This document shows positions 54,580-62,796 of a stretch of DNA of 64,000 nt, piece after piece. Under the pieces are notes generated by a model that was not told the origin of the DNA, ran no database searches, and saw only the letters and a list, made by a program, of their open reading frames with translations. Location: the NCBI RefSeq assembly GCF_001644645.1, contig NZ_CP011390.1, positions 4,915,501 through 4,979,500 of the forward strand, given 5' to 3'. Positions within the stretch are counted from its first letter, which is position 1; each line of letters begins with the position of its first letter. The position numbers and the translations under genes were made by a program. Source of the stretch: Flavisolibacter tropicus (GTDB lineage Bacteria > Bacteroidota > Bacteroidia > Chitinophagales > Chitinophagaceae).

Positions 54580-55554
54580 ATGAAAAAATCATTTAAGATA
54601 TTAGTATCCATGCTAGCTACGGCTGTATGTCTTAGCTCATGCTTGAAGGATAAGTCACTTTTTGACCCTGATAAAGTGGACAATGTTGTTGAGTTTGCAA
54701 ACTTAGGCGCAATTGAGTCTTCTACAACAAGCCCATATCCTTTGTTTAGTAAGTCTTTTGAAGTAGTTCCCGAGGCTCAACTTGAAGTATATGTAAATTA
54801 TGCCGGCGATGAAGCTGCCGCTCCAGAGGACATTACAGTGCAGTTAGCTGTTAAATCTGATGCTTTAACAACTTATAACACTGCTAACAAAACAAGTTAT
54901 ACGCTTTTACCTACCAGCTTGTATTCTGTACCTACCAGTGTAGTTATTCCTAAAGGTTCAAGAAATGCAAAGGTTGTAATTACATTCAAGCCTAACCAAT
55001 TTGACTTGTCAAAGACTTATGGTTTGCCTTTAGCAATCACTTCTGCAACAAAAGGAAATATTAGCGGCAATTTTGGTACTGTAGTTTACAGAGTAGGTGC
55101 TAAAAATAAATACGATGGTGTTTATGAAATAAAGGCAGATAATGCCACTTTTCAAGACGTTCAAATAGGTGCAGCAGCTACAAAAGCATACCCTAAAACA
55201 GTACATTTGGTAACAGTAGGGGCTAACTCTGTAGCGTATTTCGATCCAAACCTGAATTCTGGTACGTATGGATACAGATTTTTGAATAATGGCTCAGGTA
55301 CATACTATGGCAACTTTGCTCCAGTATTTGAAATGGATCCAACAACTCTTAGCGTAAAAGCTGTAACTAATCACGCTCCTTATATTGGTAACACACAGGG
55401 TCGCGATGCCAAGCTGGATCCAACAGGAGTTAATAAGTTTACATTTAATGGTAACACGCCATCTACTTTACAAGTAAGTTATATTTTAACTCAAAATGGT
55501 GCAAACAAAGCGTTGATTACCGAAAAATTGGAATATAAAGGTCCTCGACCTTAA
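54580..55554 (+). CDS. DUF1735-type surface lipoprotein with C-terminal beta domain
   Basis: A 324-residue lipoprotein with lipobox LSSC. Residues about 30-165 are DUF1735: the YTLLPTSLYSVPTSVVIPKGSRNAKVVITF motif, then the Tyr-Gly-Leu-Pro-Leu step YGLPLAITS. Residues about 180-324 form a second beta-rich domain starting YDGVYEIKADNATFQ, lipocalin-like or DUF4361-like. It would be a surface ligand-binding subunit of unit 3. It differs from the 189-residue partner of unit 2 by the extra domain. A terminator follows at 55577-55607. Confidence 0.85.
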   Translation: MKKSFKILVSMLATAVCLSSCLKDKSLFDPDKVDNVVEFANLGAIESSTTSPYPLFSKSFEVVPEAQLEVYVNYAGDEAAAPEDITVQLAVKSDALTTYNTANKTSYTLLPTSLYSVPTSVVIPKGSRNAKVVITFKPNQFDLSKTYGLPLAITSATKGNISGNFGTVVYRVGAKNKYDGVYEIKADNATFQDVQIGAAATKAYPKTVHLVTVGANSVAYFDPNLNSGTYGYRFLNNGSGTYYGNFAPVFEMDPTTLSVKAVTNHAPYIGNTQGRDAKLDPTGVNKFTFNGNTPSTLQVSYILTQNGANKALITEKLEYKGPRP

Positions 55555-55576
55555 TAGGTTGATTATCCGTTTAAAC

Positions 55577-55607
55577 AAAATGGCTGCACTTGCAGCCATT
55601 TTGTTTT
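55577..55607 (+). terminator. Terminator after unit 3
   Basis: AAAATGGCTGCA / TGCAGCCATTTT with a two-base nominal loop, followed by GTTTT. Confidence 0.85.
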
Positions 55608-55654
55608 AGGGTATTGTATAAATTATACCTTCGCTAATACTGAAACTTAAATAC

Positions 55655-55966
55655 ATGACAGATCAACAACCCCAACAAGGCATCAACATAGAAATCACCG
55701 AAGAAATAGCTGAAGGTACCTACGCCAATCTGGCTATTATTACCCATTCACACGCGGAGTTTGTCGTTGACTTTGTGAATGTAATGCCGGGTACACCTAA
55801 GAGCAAGGTAAAATCTCGGATCATCTTTACCCCGCAACATGCCAAGCGTTTTATGAAGGCTCTGATCGAAAATGTACAACGCTATGAAGCGGCTAACGGC
55901 GAAATCAAAGACTTAGAAGAAGTGCAGATCCCACTCCATTTCGGTGGCCCTGCTGCACAAGCATAA
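55655..55966 (+). CDS. DUF3467 domain protein
   Basis: A 103-residue soluble protein with the DUF3467 pattern: EEIAEGTYANLAIITHSHAEFVVDFVNVMPGTPKSKVKSRIIFTPQHAKRFMKAL. It is conserved across Bacteroidetes and related bacteria but has no known function. It has no membrane segment. It is transcribed alone, with repeats and a terminator after it, and faces radC. No functional link to its neighbours is apparent. Confidence 0.9.
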   Translation: MTDQQPQQGINIEITEEIAEGTYANLAIITHSHAEFVVDFVNVMPGTPKSKVKSRIIFTPQHAKRFMKALIENVQRYEAANGEIKDLEEVQIPLHFGGPAAQA

Positions 55967-55970
55967 GGGC

Positions 55971-56000
55971 GGCACGCCCCCGGCCCCTAAAGGGGAGGGC
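55971..56000. repeat. CCCCTAAAGGGG palindrome, copy 1
   Basis: GGCACGCCCCCGG followed by CCCCTAAAGGGG (55984-55995) and AGGGC. Related copies lie at 56189-56216 (inverted) and 62797-62823. It directly follows the DUF3467 stop. Confidence 0.65.
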
Positions 56001-56089
56001 AGGGCGGCGAAAGCCAGGCTAGTCATTGGTCATTAGTGAATAGTTATTAGCCAACCACACAAAACCAAAAGATTAATAGCACCATAAAT

Positions 56090-56123
56090 AAGAAAAGCAC
56101 TCCACCAAGGGAGTGCTTTTCTT
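56090..56123. terminator. AAAAGCACTCC-stem terminator between DUF3467 and radC
   Basis: AAGAAAAGCACTCC / GGAGTGCTTTTCTT, a 14-bp perfect stem between two converging genes. It has the same core stem as 33088-33114 and 62910-62938. Confidence 0.8.
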
Positions 56124-56188
56124 ATGTAGGATAAGACAGAACTGTCGACTTCCTTTTCACGTCTCACGTTTGACGTTTCACGAGCCGA

Positions 56189-56216
56189 GCCCTCCCCTTT
56201 AGGGGCGGGGGTGTGC
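56189..56216. repeat. CCCCTTTAGGGG palindrome, copy 2 (inverted)
   Basis: GCCCTCCCCTTTAGGGGCGG, then GGGTGTGC, is the reverse complement of the copy at 55971-56000. Upstream at 56155-56183 is the word TCACGTTTGACGTTTCACG. Confidence 0.65.
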
Positions 56217-56222
56217 TGGGCG

Positions 56223-56903
56223 CTAAAGTATCCCCTCATCCGCAAAACTGAAATACCCATCTTCACTAACAATTAAGTGATCCAGCACCTTGATATCAAA
56301 AAAACGGGCAGCCTCTTTGATTTTTTGAGTTAGCTCTTCATCTGCGCGACTGGGTTTTAAACTTCCGGAAGGATGGTTGTGGCAAAGTATTAAGCTGACA
56401 GCATTTTCTTCCAGTGCCCGTTTGAGAATGATCCTTGGATCTGCCACTGTACCGGTAATACCGCCCTCGCTGATAATTTGAAAATGATTGACCTTGTTAG
56501 AACGGTTTAGGAATAGTACGGCAAATACCTCGTGCTGGTAGTCTTTTAAAAGGGTTTGTAAGTAAGCCGCCACATCTGCACTACTGCTAATAATTTCCTT
56601 TTGGCGGGAGGCTGTCGCTTCCCGGCGGCGCCCAATTTCAAGGGCGGCCACTATCGAAATTGCCTTGGCTTCGCCTATTCCTTTTACTTTCATTAAGTCG
56701 CGCACAGTAAGTTTACCTAGCTGGGGTAAATTGTTTTTACCTAATTGTAAAACTTCTTTTGCCAGGTCTAAGGCCGTTTTTTGGCGGGTTCCATTCGTTA
56801 TTAAAATTGCTAATAACTCAGAGTCGGAAAGGGCTTGAGCCCCTTTCATGCGTAGTTTTTCGCGTGGTCTATCGTCTTTTGCCCAGTCTTTTATAGAGTA
56901 CAT
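56223..56903 (-). CDS. radC: RadC family JAB/MPN-domain protein
   Basis: A 226-residue protein. The first about 100 residues have a helix-hairpin-helix (LTVRDLMKVKGIGEAKAISIVAALEIGRR). The rest is an MPN domain with the JAMM metal-binding motif LCHNHPSGSLKPSRADEEL. RadC was long linked to DNA repair, but its biochemical role is unproven, and many copies accompany mobile elements. Here it stands alone as a chromosomal gene. The HNHPSG and SxxD residues needed for zinc binding are intact. Confidence 0.95.
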   Translation of the reverse strand: MYSIKDWAKDDRPREKLRMKGAQALSDSELLAILITNGTRQKTALDLAKEVLQLGKNNLPQLGKLTVRDLMKVKGIGEAKAISIVAALEIGRRREATASRQKEIISSSADVAAYLQTLLKDYQHEVFAVLFLNRSNKVNHFQIISEGGITGTVADPRIILKRALEENAVSLILCHNHPSGSLKPSRADEELTQKIKEAARFFDIKVLDHLIVSEDGYFSFADEGIL

Positions 56904-56987
56904 GTTCTATTGCATGGTTGAAATGAAGTTAATATTTTTATAAACGTTAACAATCCTATAAAACCAATCAAAAACCTAAAACCTCCT

Positions 56988-57179
56988 ATGAACCGCAACT
57001 CTACATCCAGCATGGGCGCATTACACCCAATATTATTTTTCGCGCTTGTTTACGGCATTTCACTTTTTTTAGCTTTTTATGTTTGCCGCACGGTGTACTA
57101 CACCTTAAATGGTGACGAGCCCACAGTTAATAAATTAACCACTTCAAATTCAGCTGCCACGGCATCTGTTGATTACTAG
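56988..57179 (+). CDS. Small single-span membrane protein
   Basis: A 63-residue protein: polar N-terminus, one long hydrophobic segment (about 12-36, ILFFALVYGISLFLAFYVCRTVYY) and a Thr/Ser-rich C-terminus. It starts at an ATG and lies between radC and prs. The following inverted repeat at 57201-57231 with its T run could terminate it. I do not recognise a family. It may be a real small membrane protein, but no motif confirms it. Confidence 0.5.
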   Translation: MNRNSTSSMGALHPILFFALVYGISLFLAFYVCRTVYYTLNGDEPTVNKLTTSNSAATASVDY

Positions 57180-57200
57180 CAAGTTTTTTTACTCGAACAA

Positions 57201-57231
57201 ATGTGCGGCAAATCCTATCTTCGCCGCACAT
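57201..57231 (+). promoter_or_regulatory. Inverted repeat around the prs -7 box
   Basis: ATGTGCGGC (57201-57209) and GCCGCACAT (57223-57231) form a perfect 9-bp inverted repeat, followed by TTTTT. The -7 box TATCTTCG (57216-57223) lies between and touches the right arm. It may be an operator, a transcription attenuator or the terminator of the small upstream gene. Confidence 0.5.
57216..57223 (+). promoter_or_regulatory. -7 promoter box of prs
   Basis: TATCTTCG, one base from TAnnTTTG, ending 16 bases before the ATG at 57240. Transcription start near 57230 rules out a longer frame opening at 57201. Confidence 0.55.
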
Positions 57232-57239
57232 TTTTCGTT

Positions 57240-58190
57240 ATGTTACCCACTGCCAAAATTTTCTCTGGTACAGGATCCCAGCATCTTACAGAACAGATTT
57301 GTAAGCGTTATGGTATAACTCCTGGAAAGATTAATATTCAACGATTTAGCGACGGCGAGATCCAGCCGATTTTCTTAGAAAGTATTCGTGGCGATGTAGT
57401 TTTTCTGGTACAAAGTACCTGCGCGCCTAGTGACAATTTGATGGAGCTGCTCCTGATGATTGATGCCGCTCGCCGTGCTTCTGCACACAGAATCGTAGCG
57501 GTTATACCTTATTATGGTTATGCCCGCCAGGATCGTAAAGACAAGCCCCGTGTAGCAATTGGATCCAAGTTGGTAGCTAATATGCTTACGGCTGCTGGTG
57601 CACACCGTGTGATCACCATGGATTTACACGCGCCACAGATACAGGGATTTTTTGATATTCCAGTGGATCACCTCGACAGCTCGGCCGTTTTTATACCTTA
57701 TATAACACAATTGAAGCTGGAAAACCTTACTTTTGCGGCCCCTGACGTGGGTGCAACAAACCGCATCAGGGAAATAGCCAGCTATTTTGAGGCTGAAATG
57801 GTAATCTGCGATAAGCACCGTAAACGTGCAAATGAGATTGCCAGCATGGTAGTGATCGGGGATGTGACAGATAGAGATATTGTGATCATTGATGACATCT
57901 GCGATACAGCAGGAACACTGGCTAAAAGTGCTGCTCTTTTAAAAGAAAAAGGCGCTCGTAGCGTTAGGGCATTGGTTACACATCCGGTATTAAGTGGTAA
58001 AGCGTTCCAGAATATTGAGAACAGTGTGTTAGAAGAACTGATTGTTTGCGATACTATTCCGCTGAAGCAAGAGTCTTCTAAGATCAAAGTAATTAGTGTT
58101 GCCGAGTTGTTTGCAGTAGCCATCCGCAACGCCTACGAAAACAAGAGCATCAACAACCTGTTCATTCACTCTCAGCGGAGAGAAATGTAA
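57240..58190 (+). CDS. prs: Ribose-phosphate pyrophosphokinase (PRPP synthetase)
   Basis: A 316-residue enzyme that makes PRPP from ribose 5-phosphate and ATP for nucleotide, His and Trp synthesis. Visible are the N-terminal KIFSGTGSQ, DARRASAHRIVAVIPYYGYARQDRK, the catalytic flexible loop region, GARSV and the PRPP-binding DIVIIDDICDTAGTL. The start is ATG 57240 because a promoter box at 57216-57223 and an inverted repeat lie upstream. The order prs-ctc-pth that follows is widely conserved. Confidence 0.97.
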   Translation: MLPTAKIFSGTGSQHLTEQICKRYGITPGKINIQRFSDGEIQPIFLESIRGDVVFLVQSTCAPSDNLMELLLMIDAARRASAHRIVAVIPYYGYARQDRKDKPRVAIGSKLVANMLTAAGAHRVITMDLHAPQIQGFFDIPVDHLDSSAVFIPYITQLKLENLTFAAPDVGATNRIREIASYFEAEMVICDKHRKRANEIASMVVIGDVTDRDIVIIDDICDTAGTLAKSAALLKEKGARSVRALVTHPVLSGKAFQNIENSVLEELIVCDTIPLKQESSKIKVISVAELFAVAIRNAYENKSINNLFIHSQRREM

Positions 58191-58194
58191 GGTT

Positions 58195-58258
58195 AAGGAG
58201 TAGAAGTAATGAATAATGAGTAAGATAACTCACCATTCACCACTCACTATTCACCAAT
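58195..58258. repeat. ATTCACCACTCAC word repeat between prs and ctc
   Basis: The stretch has ATGAATAATGAGTAAG, then CTCACCATTCACCACTCAC and TATTCACC. The same CACCA-type words lie inside rsmE (16925-16949) and, inverted, at 63385-63407. Confidence 0.6.
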
Positions 58259-58284
58259 AATGTCAATTTTTAAACAGTCATATA

Positions 58285-58872
58285 ATGAAGACAATTACTA
58301 TCGAAGGACAACTGAGGACCGAACATGGCAAGTCAGCCACCCGCCAACTTCGCTCTCAGGAACTAGTGCCTGGTGTAATTTACGGGGGTGCTCAGGAGAT
58401 CAATTTCGCTGCTCCTGCTAAGGCGGTACGCCCAATAGTATACACACCAAGCTTTCAGATTGCTGAAGTAACAGTTGACGGTAAAACCTATCGTTGCATT
58501 TTGAAAGATCTGCAGTTCGATAAAACTTCCGATGAGCTGATCCACATCGATCTTTTAGAGCTGGTTGAAGACAAAAAAGTGATCGCTACTATTCCATTGA
58601 GCTTTGTAGGTACTGCTGCTGGTGTGCGCGCTGGTGGTCGTCTGGTTACAAAGATGAAAGCGTTGAAAGTAAAAACGTATCCAAAGTATTTGAAAGAGCA
58701 AATTGAAGTTAACGTTGAACATATGAACGTTGGTGACAACATTCGTGTTGAAGACGTAAAAACAGAGAACTACGAAGTAATTAACTCCCCTCGTATTCCT
58801 GTAGCTTCTGTTGTTACTACACGTGCTTTGCGTCAGGAAGAAGCTGCTGCTACTCCTGCGAAAAAGAAATAA
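58285..58872 (+). CDS. rplY: 50S ribosomal protein L25/general stress protein Ctc
   Basis: A 195-residue, two-domain Ctc-type protein, longer than the 94-residue L25 of enterobacteria. The N-terminal L25 domain binds 5S rRNA (IEGQLRTEHGKSATRQLRSQELVPGVIYGG), and the C-terminal domain is beta-rich (IPLSFVGTAAGVRAGGRLVTKMKALKVKTYPKYL). A low-complexity Ala/Lys tail ends it. The gene order prs-ctc-pth is conserved. The word repeat in the prs-rplY gap breaks up the spacing but not the order. Confidence 0.96.
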   Translation: MKTITIEGQLRTEHGKSATRQLRSQELVPGVIYGGAQEINFAAPAKAVRPIVYTPSFQIAEVTVDGKTYRCILKDLQFDKTSDELIHIDLLELVEDKKVIATIPLSFVGTAAGVRAGGRLVTKMKALKVKTYPKYLKEQIEVNVEHMNVGDNIRVEDVKTENYEVINSPRIPVASVVTTRALRQEEAAATPAKKK

Positions 58873-58891
58873 TCAGAAAGAAGCTTTCTAC

Positions 58892-58923
58892 AAAAGTCCC
58901 ACGCGAGTGGGACTTTTTGTTTT
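58892..58923 (+). terminator. Terminator after rplY
   Basis: AAAAGTCCCAC, loop GCGA, GTGGGACTTTT, then TGTTTT. Confidence 0.85.
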
Positions 58924-58950
58924 AGATAGGAACCGATATTTGCAATCGCT

Positions 58951-59529
58951 ATGACTAAATTTTTGATCGTTGGGCTGGGGAACATTGGAAATGAGTATGA
59001 AAATACCCGACATAATATTGGCTTTGATGTAGTAAACGCCTTTGTTCGAAAGCATGGAGGTAGTTTTCAATCCGACAGACTGGCCTATAAAGCCGAAGTT
59101 CGCTGGAAAGGAAGACTGTTTATTTGTATTTGCCCAACCACCTACATGAATCGTAGCGGTCAGGCCTTGAAATACTGGCTGGACAAGGAAAAGATAGCAA
59201 TAGAGAATATTCTTGTAATAGTAGATGATCTGGCCTTGCCATTGAGTAAACTACGCCTGCGCCCAGGTGGTAGTGATGCAGGCCATAATGGCCTGAGAGA
59301 TATACAAGCCATGCTGGGTACAACCGAGTATCCAAAACTTCGTTTTGGTATTGGTAGCAATTTTGCAAGAGGTAGACAGGTTGATTTTGTGTTGGGGAAA
59401 TGGACACCGGAAGAAGTGCCTTTGGTCAAACTAAAGATTGATAAAAGTGCTGAAGTTATTGAGAGCTTTTCCACAATTGGAATAGCTGCTACCATGAATG
59501 CAATAAATAAGATTGATTTTTCGCTATGA
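58951..59529 (+). CDS. pth: Peptidyl-tRNA hydrolase
   Basis: A 192-residue Pth that frees tRNA from dropped-off peptidyl-tRNA. The catalytic motif GLGNIGNEYENTRHNIGFDVV contains the active His, and PTTYMNRSGQAL, VDDLALPLSKLRLRPGGSDAGHNGLRDIQ and KLRFGIG follow. The length is standard. A -7 box (58935-58942, GATATTTG, one mismatch) may drive it separately, since a terminator lies between it and rplY. Confidence 0.97.
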   Translation: MTKFLIVGLGNIGNEYENTRHNIGFDVVNAFVRKHGGSFQSDRLAYKAEVRWKGRLFICICPTTYMNRSGQALKYWLDKEKIAIENILVIVDDLALPLSKLRLRPGGSDAGHNGLRDIQAMLGTTEYPKLRFGIGSNFARGRQVDFVLGKWTPEEVPLVKLKIDKSAEVIESFSTIGIAATMNAINKIDFSL

Positions 59530-59672
59530 GTAATAAAGGTTTATACTTATTTTAGCGCTATTCTGTATCCTGTTACCATTTTAGGAAATCCAATCTCCCC
59601 CCGAAAGCCGATATAACGGATGAACAACGACACCAAGTAAGTATCCGATCATATCTAAACACCTTAATTATT

Positions 59673-60284
59673 ATGAAAATATTCTGCGTCGGAAGAAACT
59701 ATGCGGCCCATGCACAAGAGTTAGGTAATGCAATCCCAGATGAACCTGTGATATTCATGAAACCCAAAAGCGCACTACTTCAGTCGCACACCCCCTTTTA
59801 CTACCCGGAGTTTACCAATGAACTACATTACGAGTGTGAATTGGTACTGCGTATTTCTAAGAACGGAAAGTACATTCAAGAGAAGTTTGCCTCTAAGTAT
59901 TACGACGCCGTCACAGTCGGTATCGACTTTACAGCCCGCGACATACAGAATGAATTAAAGGAGAAAGGCCTGCCTTGGGAAAAAGCTAAAGCCTGGGACA
60001 ATTCCGCTGTTATTGGTAAATGGATCCCATTGCCCAATATAAAAGACCGTAGTAATATCAACTTCACCTTACTTAAAAATAAAGAGATAGTGCAACAGGG
60101 AAATTCCAAAAACATGCTGCACAACTTTGACTACATCGTGTCTTATATCTCCAACTACTTTTCTATTAACATTGGCGACCTGATATTTACAGGCACACCC
60201 GCTGGAGTAGGAGAGGTAGTAGTAGGAGATGAGTTGGAAGGCACTATGGAAGAGGAAACGCTACTCAATTTAGAGGTTAAATAA
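59673..60284 (+). CDS. Fumarylacetoacetate hydrolase family protein
   Basis: A 203-residue single-domain FAH protein, similar to FAHD1-type acylpyruvate hydrolases/oxaloacetate decarboxylases. Metal ligands are probably Glu54 and Glu56 in ELHYECELVLRI and the Asp in VGIDFTARD. FCVGRNYAAHAQELG and FMKPKSALL are family motifs, and GDLIFTGTPAGVGEV closes the fold. It probably acts on a small dicarbonyl acid in the cytosol. The substrate cannot be fixed. It is a single-gene unit with a terminator at 60307-60338. Confidence 0.9.
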   Translation: MKIFCVGRNYAAHAQELGNAIPDEPVIFMKPKSALLQSHTPFYYPEFTNELHYECELVLRISKNGKYIQEKFASKYYDAVTVGIDFTARDIQNELKEKGLPWEKAKAWDNSAVIGKWIPLPNIKDRSNINFTLLKNKEIVQQGNSKNMLHNFDYIVSYISNYFSINIGDLIFTGTPAGVGEVVVGDELEGTMEEETLLNLEVK

Positions 60285-60306
60285 TTCGGACGATTGCTAG
60301 CTAATG

Positions 60307-60338
60307 AGCCGCCTTGTTTGAAGGGCGGCTTTCTTTTT
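60307..60338 (+). terminator. Terminator after the FAH gene
   Basis: AGCCGCC / GGCGGCT with a short loop, followed by TTCTTTTT. Confidence 0.75.
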
Positions 60339-60355
60339 ATCGCAGATTGGTTAGA

Positions 60356-60680
60356 ATAGCTGCAAGCTATACGCTACAAGCTGCACGCAAACAGCCCATT
60401 CACCATCAACCACTGTCTTTCCTTCTGTGGACTGTCGTCTGTGGACTGTTGACTTTTTCTCCCAGCTCGCAGCTTTTCCTCCCTTCTTCCTTCCTTGTTC
60501 CTTGTTCAATATTCCTCTCTCTTTTTCATCCAATTCCAAATCCCCAATTCCGTCTCCCTTCCTCCTTCATCATTCCTTGTTCCTTGTTCATTATTCCCTT
60601 CCTTGTCAACTTCTCAACTTGTTAACCCTCATCAGCTAATCTTCACATCAGCTAATCAGCTAATTCCCTTTCCTCTTTCT
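60356..60680. repeat. Word-repeat cluster before the E1 gene
   Basis: No gene is visible. Words include AGCTATACGCTACAAGCTGC, TCTGTGGACTGT in tandem, TTCCTTGTTCCTTGTTC (twice, 60491-60507 and 60575-60591), and ATCAGCTAATC repeated at 60632-60664. Several recur elsewhere in the window in either orientation. Confidence 0.6.
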
Positions 60681-60704
60681 ACACTTTTATCTCCTAGCTT
60701 CACC

Positions 60705-60712
60705 TAAATTTG
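60705..60712 (+). promoter_or_regulatory. -7 promoter box of the E1 dehydrogenase gene
   Basis: TAAATTTG matches TAnnTTTG and ends 18 bases before the ATG. Confidence 0.6.
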
Positions 60713-60730
60713 CGGCCTTAGCTATATCGG

Positions 60731-62785
60731 ATGGATAAAAATATATTGTTAGAGACGTACCGGCTAATGTATAGTGTGAAAGTAATGGCCGAAACCTATG
60801 AAGCAAACCGGCCTATTACTAAGTATGTACATTCTACCTCCCGCGGGCATGAGGCCATTCAGCTGGCTGCCGCTTTTCAGTTGAAACCGCAGGATTGGGT
60901 AAGCCCTTATTACCGCGATGAGAGCCTGTTACTGGGCATGGGATGGACACCTTACGAGCTAATGTTGCAACTGTTGACAAAGGGCGACGATCCATTTACA
61001 GGGGGCAGAAGCTATTACTCGCACCCCAATTCACTAGCAGACGATAAACCCAAGATCATTCATCAAAGCAGTGCTACTGGTATGCAGGTTATTCCTACAA
61101 CCGGCGTAGCACAGGGTATTCAATATAAAGAACACGTCAAAGGATACTGGACTAACAACGATGAAGAAAAACCAGTAGTCATTTGTTCATTAGGCGACGC
61201 CTCTGTAACAGAGGGCGAGGTGAGTGAAGCCTTGCAGTTTGCTGTATTGAAAAACCTCCCCATCATCTATTTAATACAGGACAATGAATGGGGCATCAGT
61301 GTAACATCGGCAGAAGGCCGCGCCATGGATGCTTACGAATATGCAGAAGGTTTTAAGGGATTAAATAAAATAAGGGTAGATGGGACCGACTTTGCCGCAT
61401 CGTACGATACCATGCGTAAGGTGGTAAACCATGTGCGCGAACACCGCAAGCCTTGGCTGGTACATGCCAAGTGCTCTCTGTTAAACCACCATACCAGTGG
61501 TGTACGCAAGGAGTTTTACCGGACAGATGAAGACCTGGCTAAGCATGCTCAAAACGACCCGCTACCTAAGTTGCGCGAAAAGCTGTTGAATTCAGTAACA
61601 GAAGATGTTGTTCGTGTTATAGAAGAGGAGGTAACCGCTACCATTAAACAGCAATTTGACAAGGCGGTGGCGGCAACAGAGCCTGATCCTTCAAAGGTGG
61701 GCGAGCACGTATTTGTGCCTACACCCATAACAGAAGAGAAGGGCGAGCGCCAGCCAGCAGGCAAAGACAAGGTGATCATGGTAGATGCCGCTCTGTTTGC
61801 CATCCGTGAGCTGATGGAAGAAAATCCAGAATGCCTGCTTTACGGCCAGGATGTAGGTAAGCGCTTAGGTGGTGTGTTCCGCGAGGCGGCTACGCTGGGC
61901 GACCAGTTTGGTGATCAACGAGTCTTCAATACCGCTATTCAAGAGGCCTATATCATAGGCTCAACAGTAGGTGTAAGTGCAGTAGGACTGAAGCCGATTG
62001 TAGAGGTACAATTTGCCGATTATATCTATCCCGGCTTTAACCAGCTGGTAACCGAAATATCAAAATCCTGTTACCTGTCTTGTGGTAAATTCCCCGTATC
62101 TACTATCATCAGGGTGCCCATTGGTGCCTACGGTGGGGGCGGCCCCTACCACAGCGGTAGCGTAGAAAGCACCCTGTTAAGTATCAAAGGAATTAAGATT
62201 GCTTACCCTTCCAACGCTGCCGATATGAAAGGCTTGATGAAGGCAGCCTATTATGATCCAAACCCGGTAGTAATGCTGGAGCACAAAGGCCTGTACTGGA
62301 GTAAAGTGCCAGGTACCGAAGATGCTAAAACCATTGAACCATCCCGCGATTATGTGCTGCCCTTTGGTAAAGGAGCTGTAGTGCTCAAAGCCAGCGAAGA
62401 GGCTATAGAGAATGGGGAAAGCGCTTGTATCATTACCTATGGTATGGGCGTATACTGGGCAAAAGCGGCTGCCAAATTCTTCAATAACCAAATAGAAGTG
62501 GTAGATCTGCGTACGCTGTTCCCATTAGATGAAGAATTGATCTATGCCACTGTGCAGAAGCATGGTAAATGCCTGATATTAACCGAGGAGCAACAAAACA
62601 ACTCTTTTGCAGAGGCCCTGGCCGGACGCATTTCCAAGAACTGCTTCCGCTTCCTCGATGCCCCTGTGGATGTATTGGGTGCCCTGAATCTACCCGCCGT
62701 TCCATTGAACATGGGACTAGAGGCAGCCATGCTGCCCAATGCAGAAAAAGTAAAAGAGCGCTTGGTGCAGTTGTTAGGGTACTAG
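60731..62785 (+). CDS. 2-oxo-acid dehydrogenase E1, fused alpha and beta subunits
   Basis: A 684-residue protein joining both E1 subunits. Residues about 1-325 are the alpha half with the thiamine-diphosphate motif starting GDASVTEGE (155-163) and ending at Asn185 (LIQDNEWGIS). Residues about 345-684 are the beta half (LLYGQDVGKRLGGVFREA, then PIGAYGGGGPYHSGSVE). E1 decarboxylates pyruvate or branched-chain 2-oxo acids and passes the acyl group to E2. The fused form is common in Bacteroidetes and usually annotated as branched-chain or alpha-keto acid E1. E2 and E3 are not in the window, so the substrate is uncertain. Confidence 0.93.
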   Translation: MDKNILLETYRLMYSVKVMAETYEANRPITKYVHSTSRGHEAIQLAAAFQLKPQDWVSPYYRDESLLLGMGWTPYELMLQLLTKGDDPFTGGRSYYSHPNSLADDKPKIIHQSSATGMQVIPTTGVAQGIQYKEHVKGYWTNNDEEKPVVICSLGDASVTEGEVSEALQFAVLKNLPIIYLIQDNEWGISVTSAEGRAMDAYEYAEGFKGLNKIRVDGTDFAASYDTMRKVVNHVREHRKPWLVHAKCSLLNHHTSGVRKEFYRTDEDLAKHAQNDPLPKLREKLLNSVTEDVVRVIEEEVTATIKQQFDKAVAATEPDPSKVGEHVFVPTPITEEKGERQPAGKDKVIMVDAALFAIRELMEENPECLLYGQDVGKRLGGVFREAATLGDQFGDQRVFNTAIQEAYIIGSTVGVSAVGLKPIVEVQFADYIYPGFNQLVTEISKSCYLSCGKFPVSTIIRVPIGAYGGGGPYHSGSVESTLLSIKGIKIAYPSNAADMKGLMKAAYYDPNPVVMLEHKGLYWSKVPGTEDAKTIEPSRDYVLPFGKGAVVLKASEEAIENGESACIITYGMGVYWAKAAAKFFNNQIEVVDLRTLFPLDEELIYATVQKHGKCLILTEEQQNNSFAEALAGRISKNCFRFLDAPVDVLGALNLPAVPLNMGLEAAMLPNAEKVKERLVQLLGY

Positions 62786-62796
62786 TGCAAGCCACT

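Noticed and set aside
58195..58258. Possible CRISPR-like short repeats (CACTCACCA words)
   Set aside because: Repeat units are only 7-8 bases, vary, have no spacers and no cas genes are near.
60314..60707. Overlapping open frames before the E1 gene
   Set aside because: Stop-poor because of T/C-rich word repeats; translated products are low-complexity Ser/Phe/Pro/Leu.
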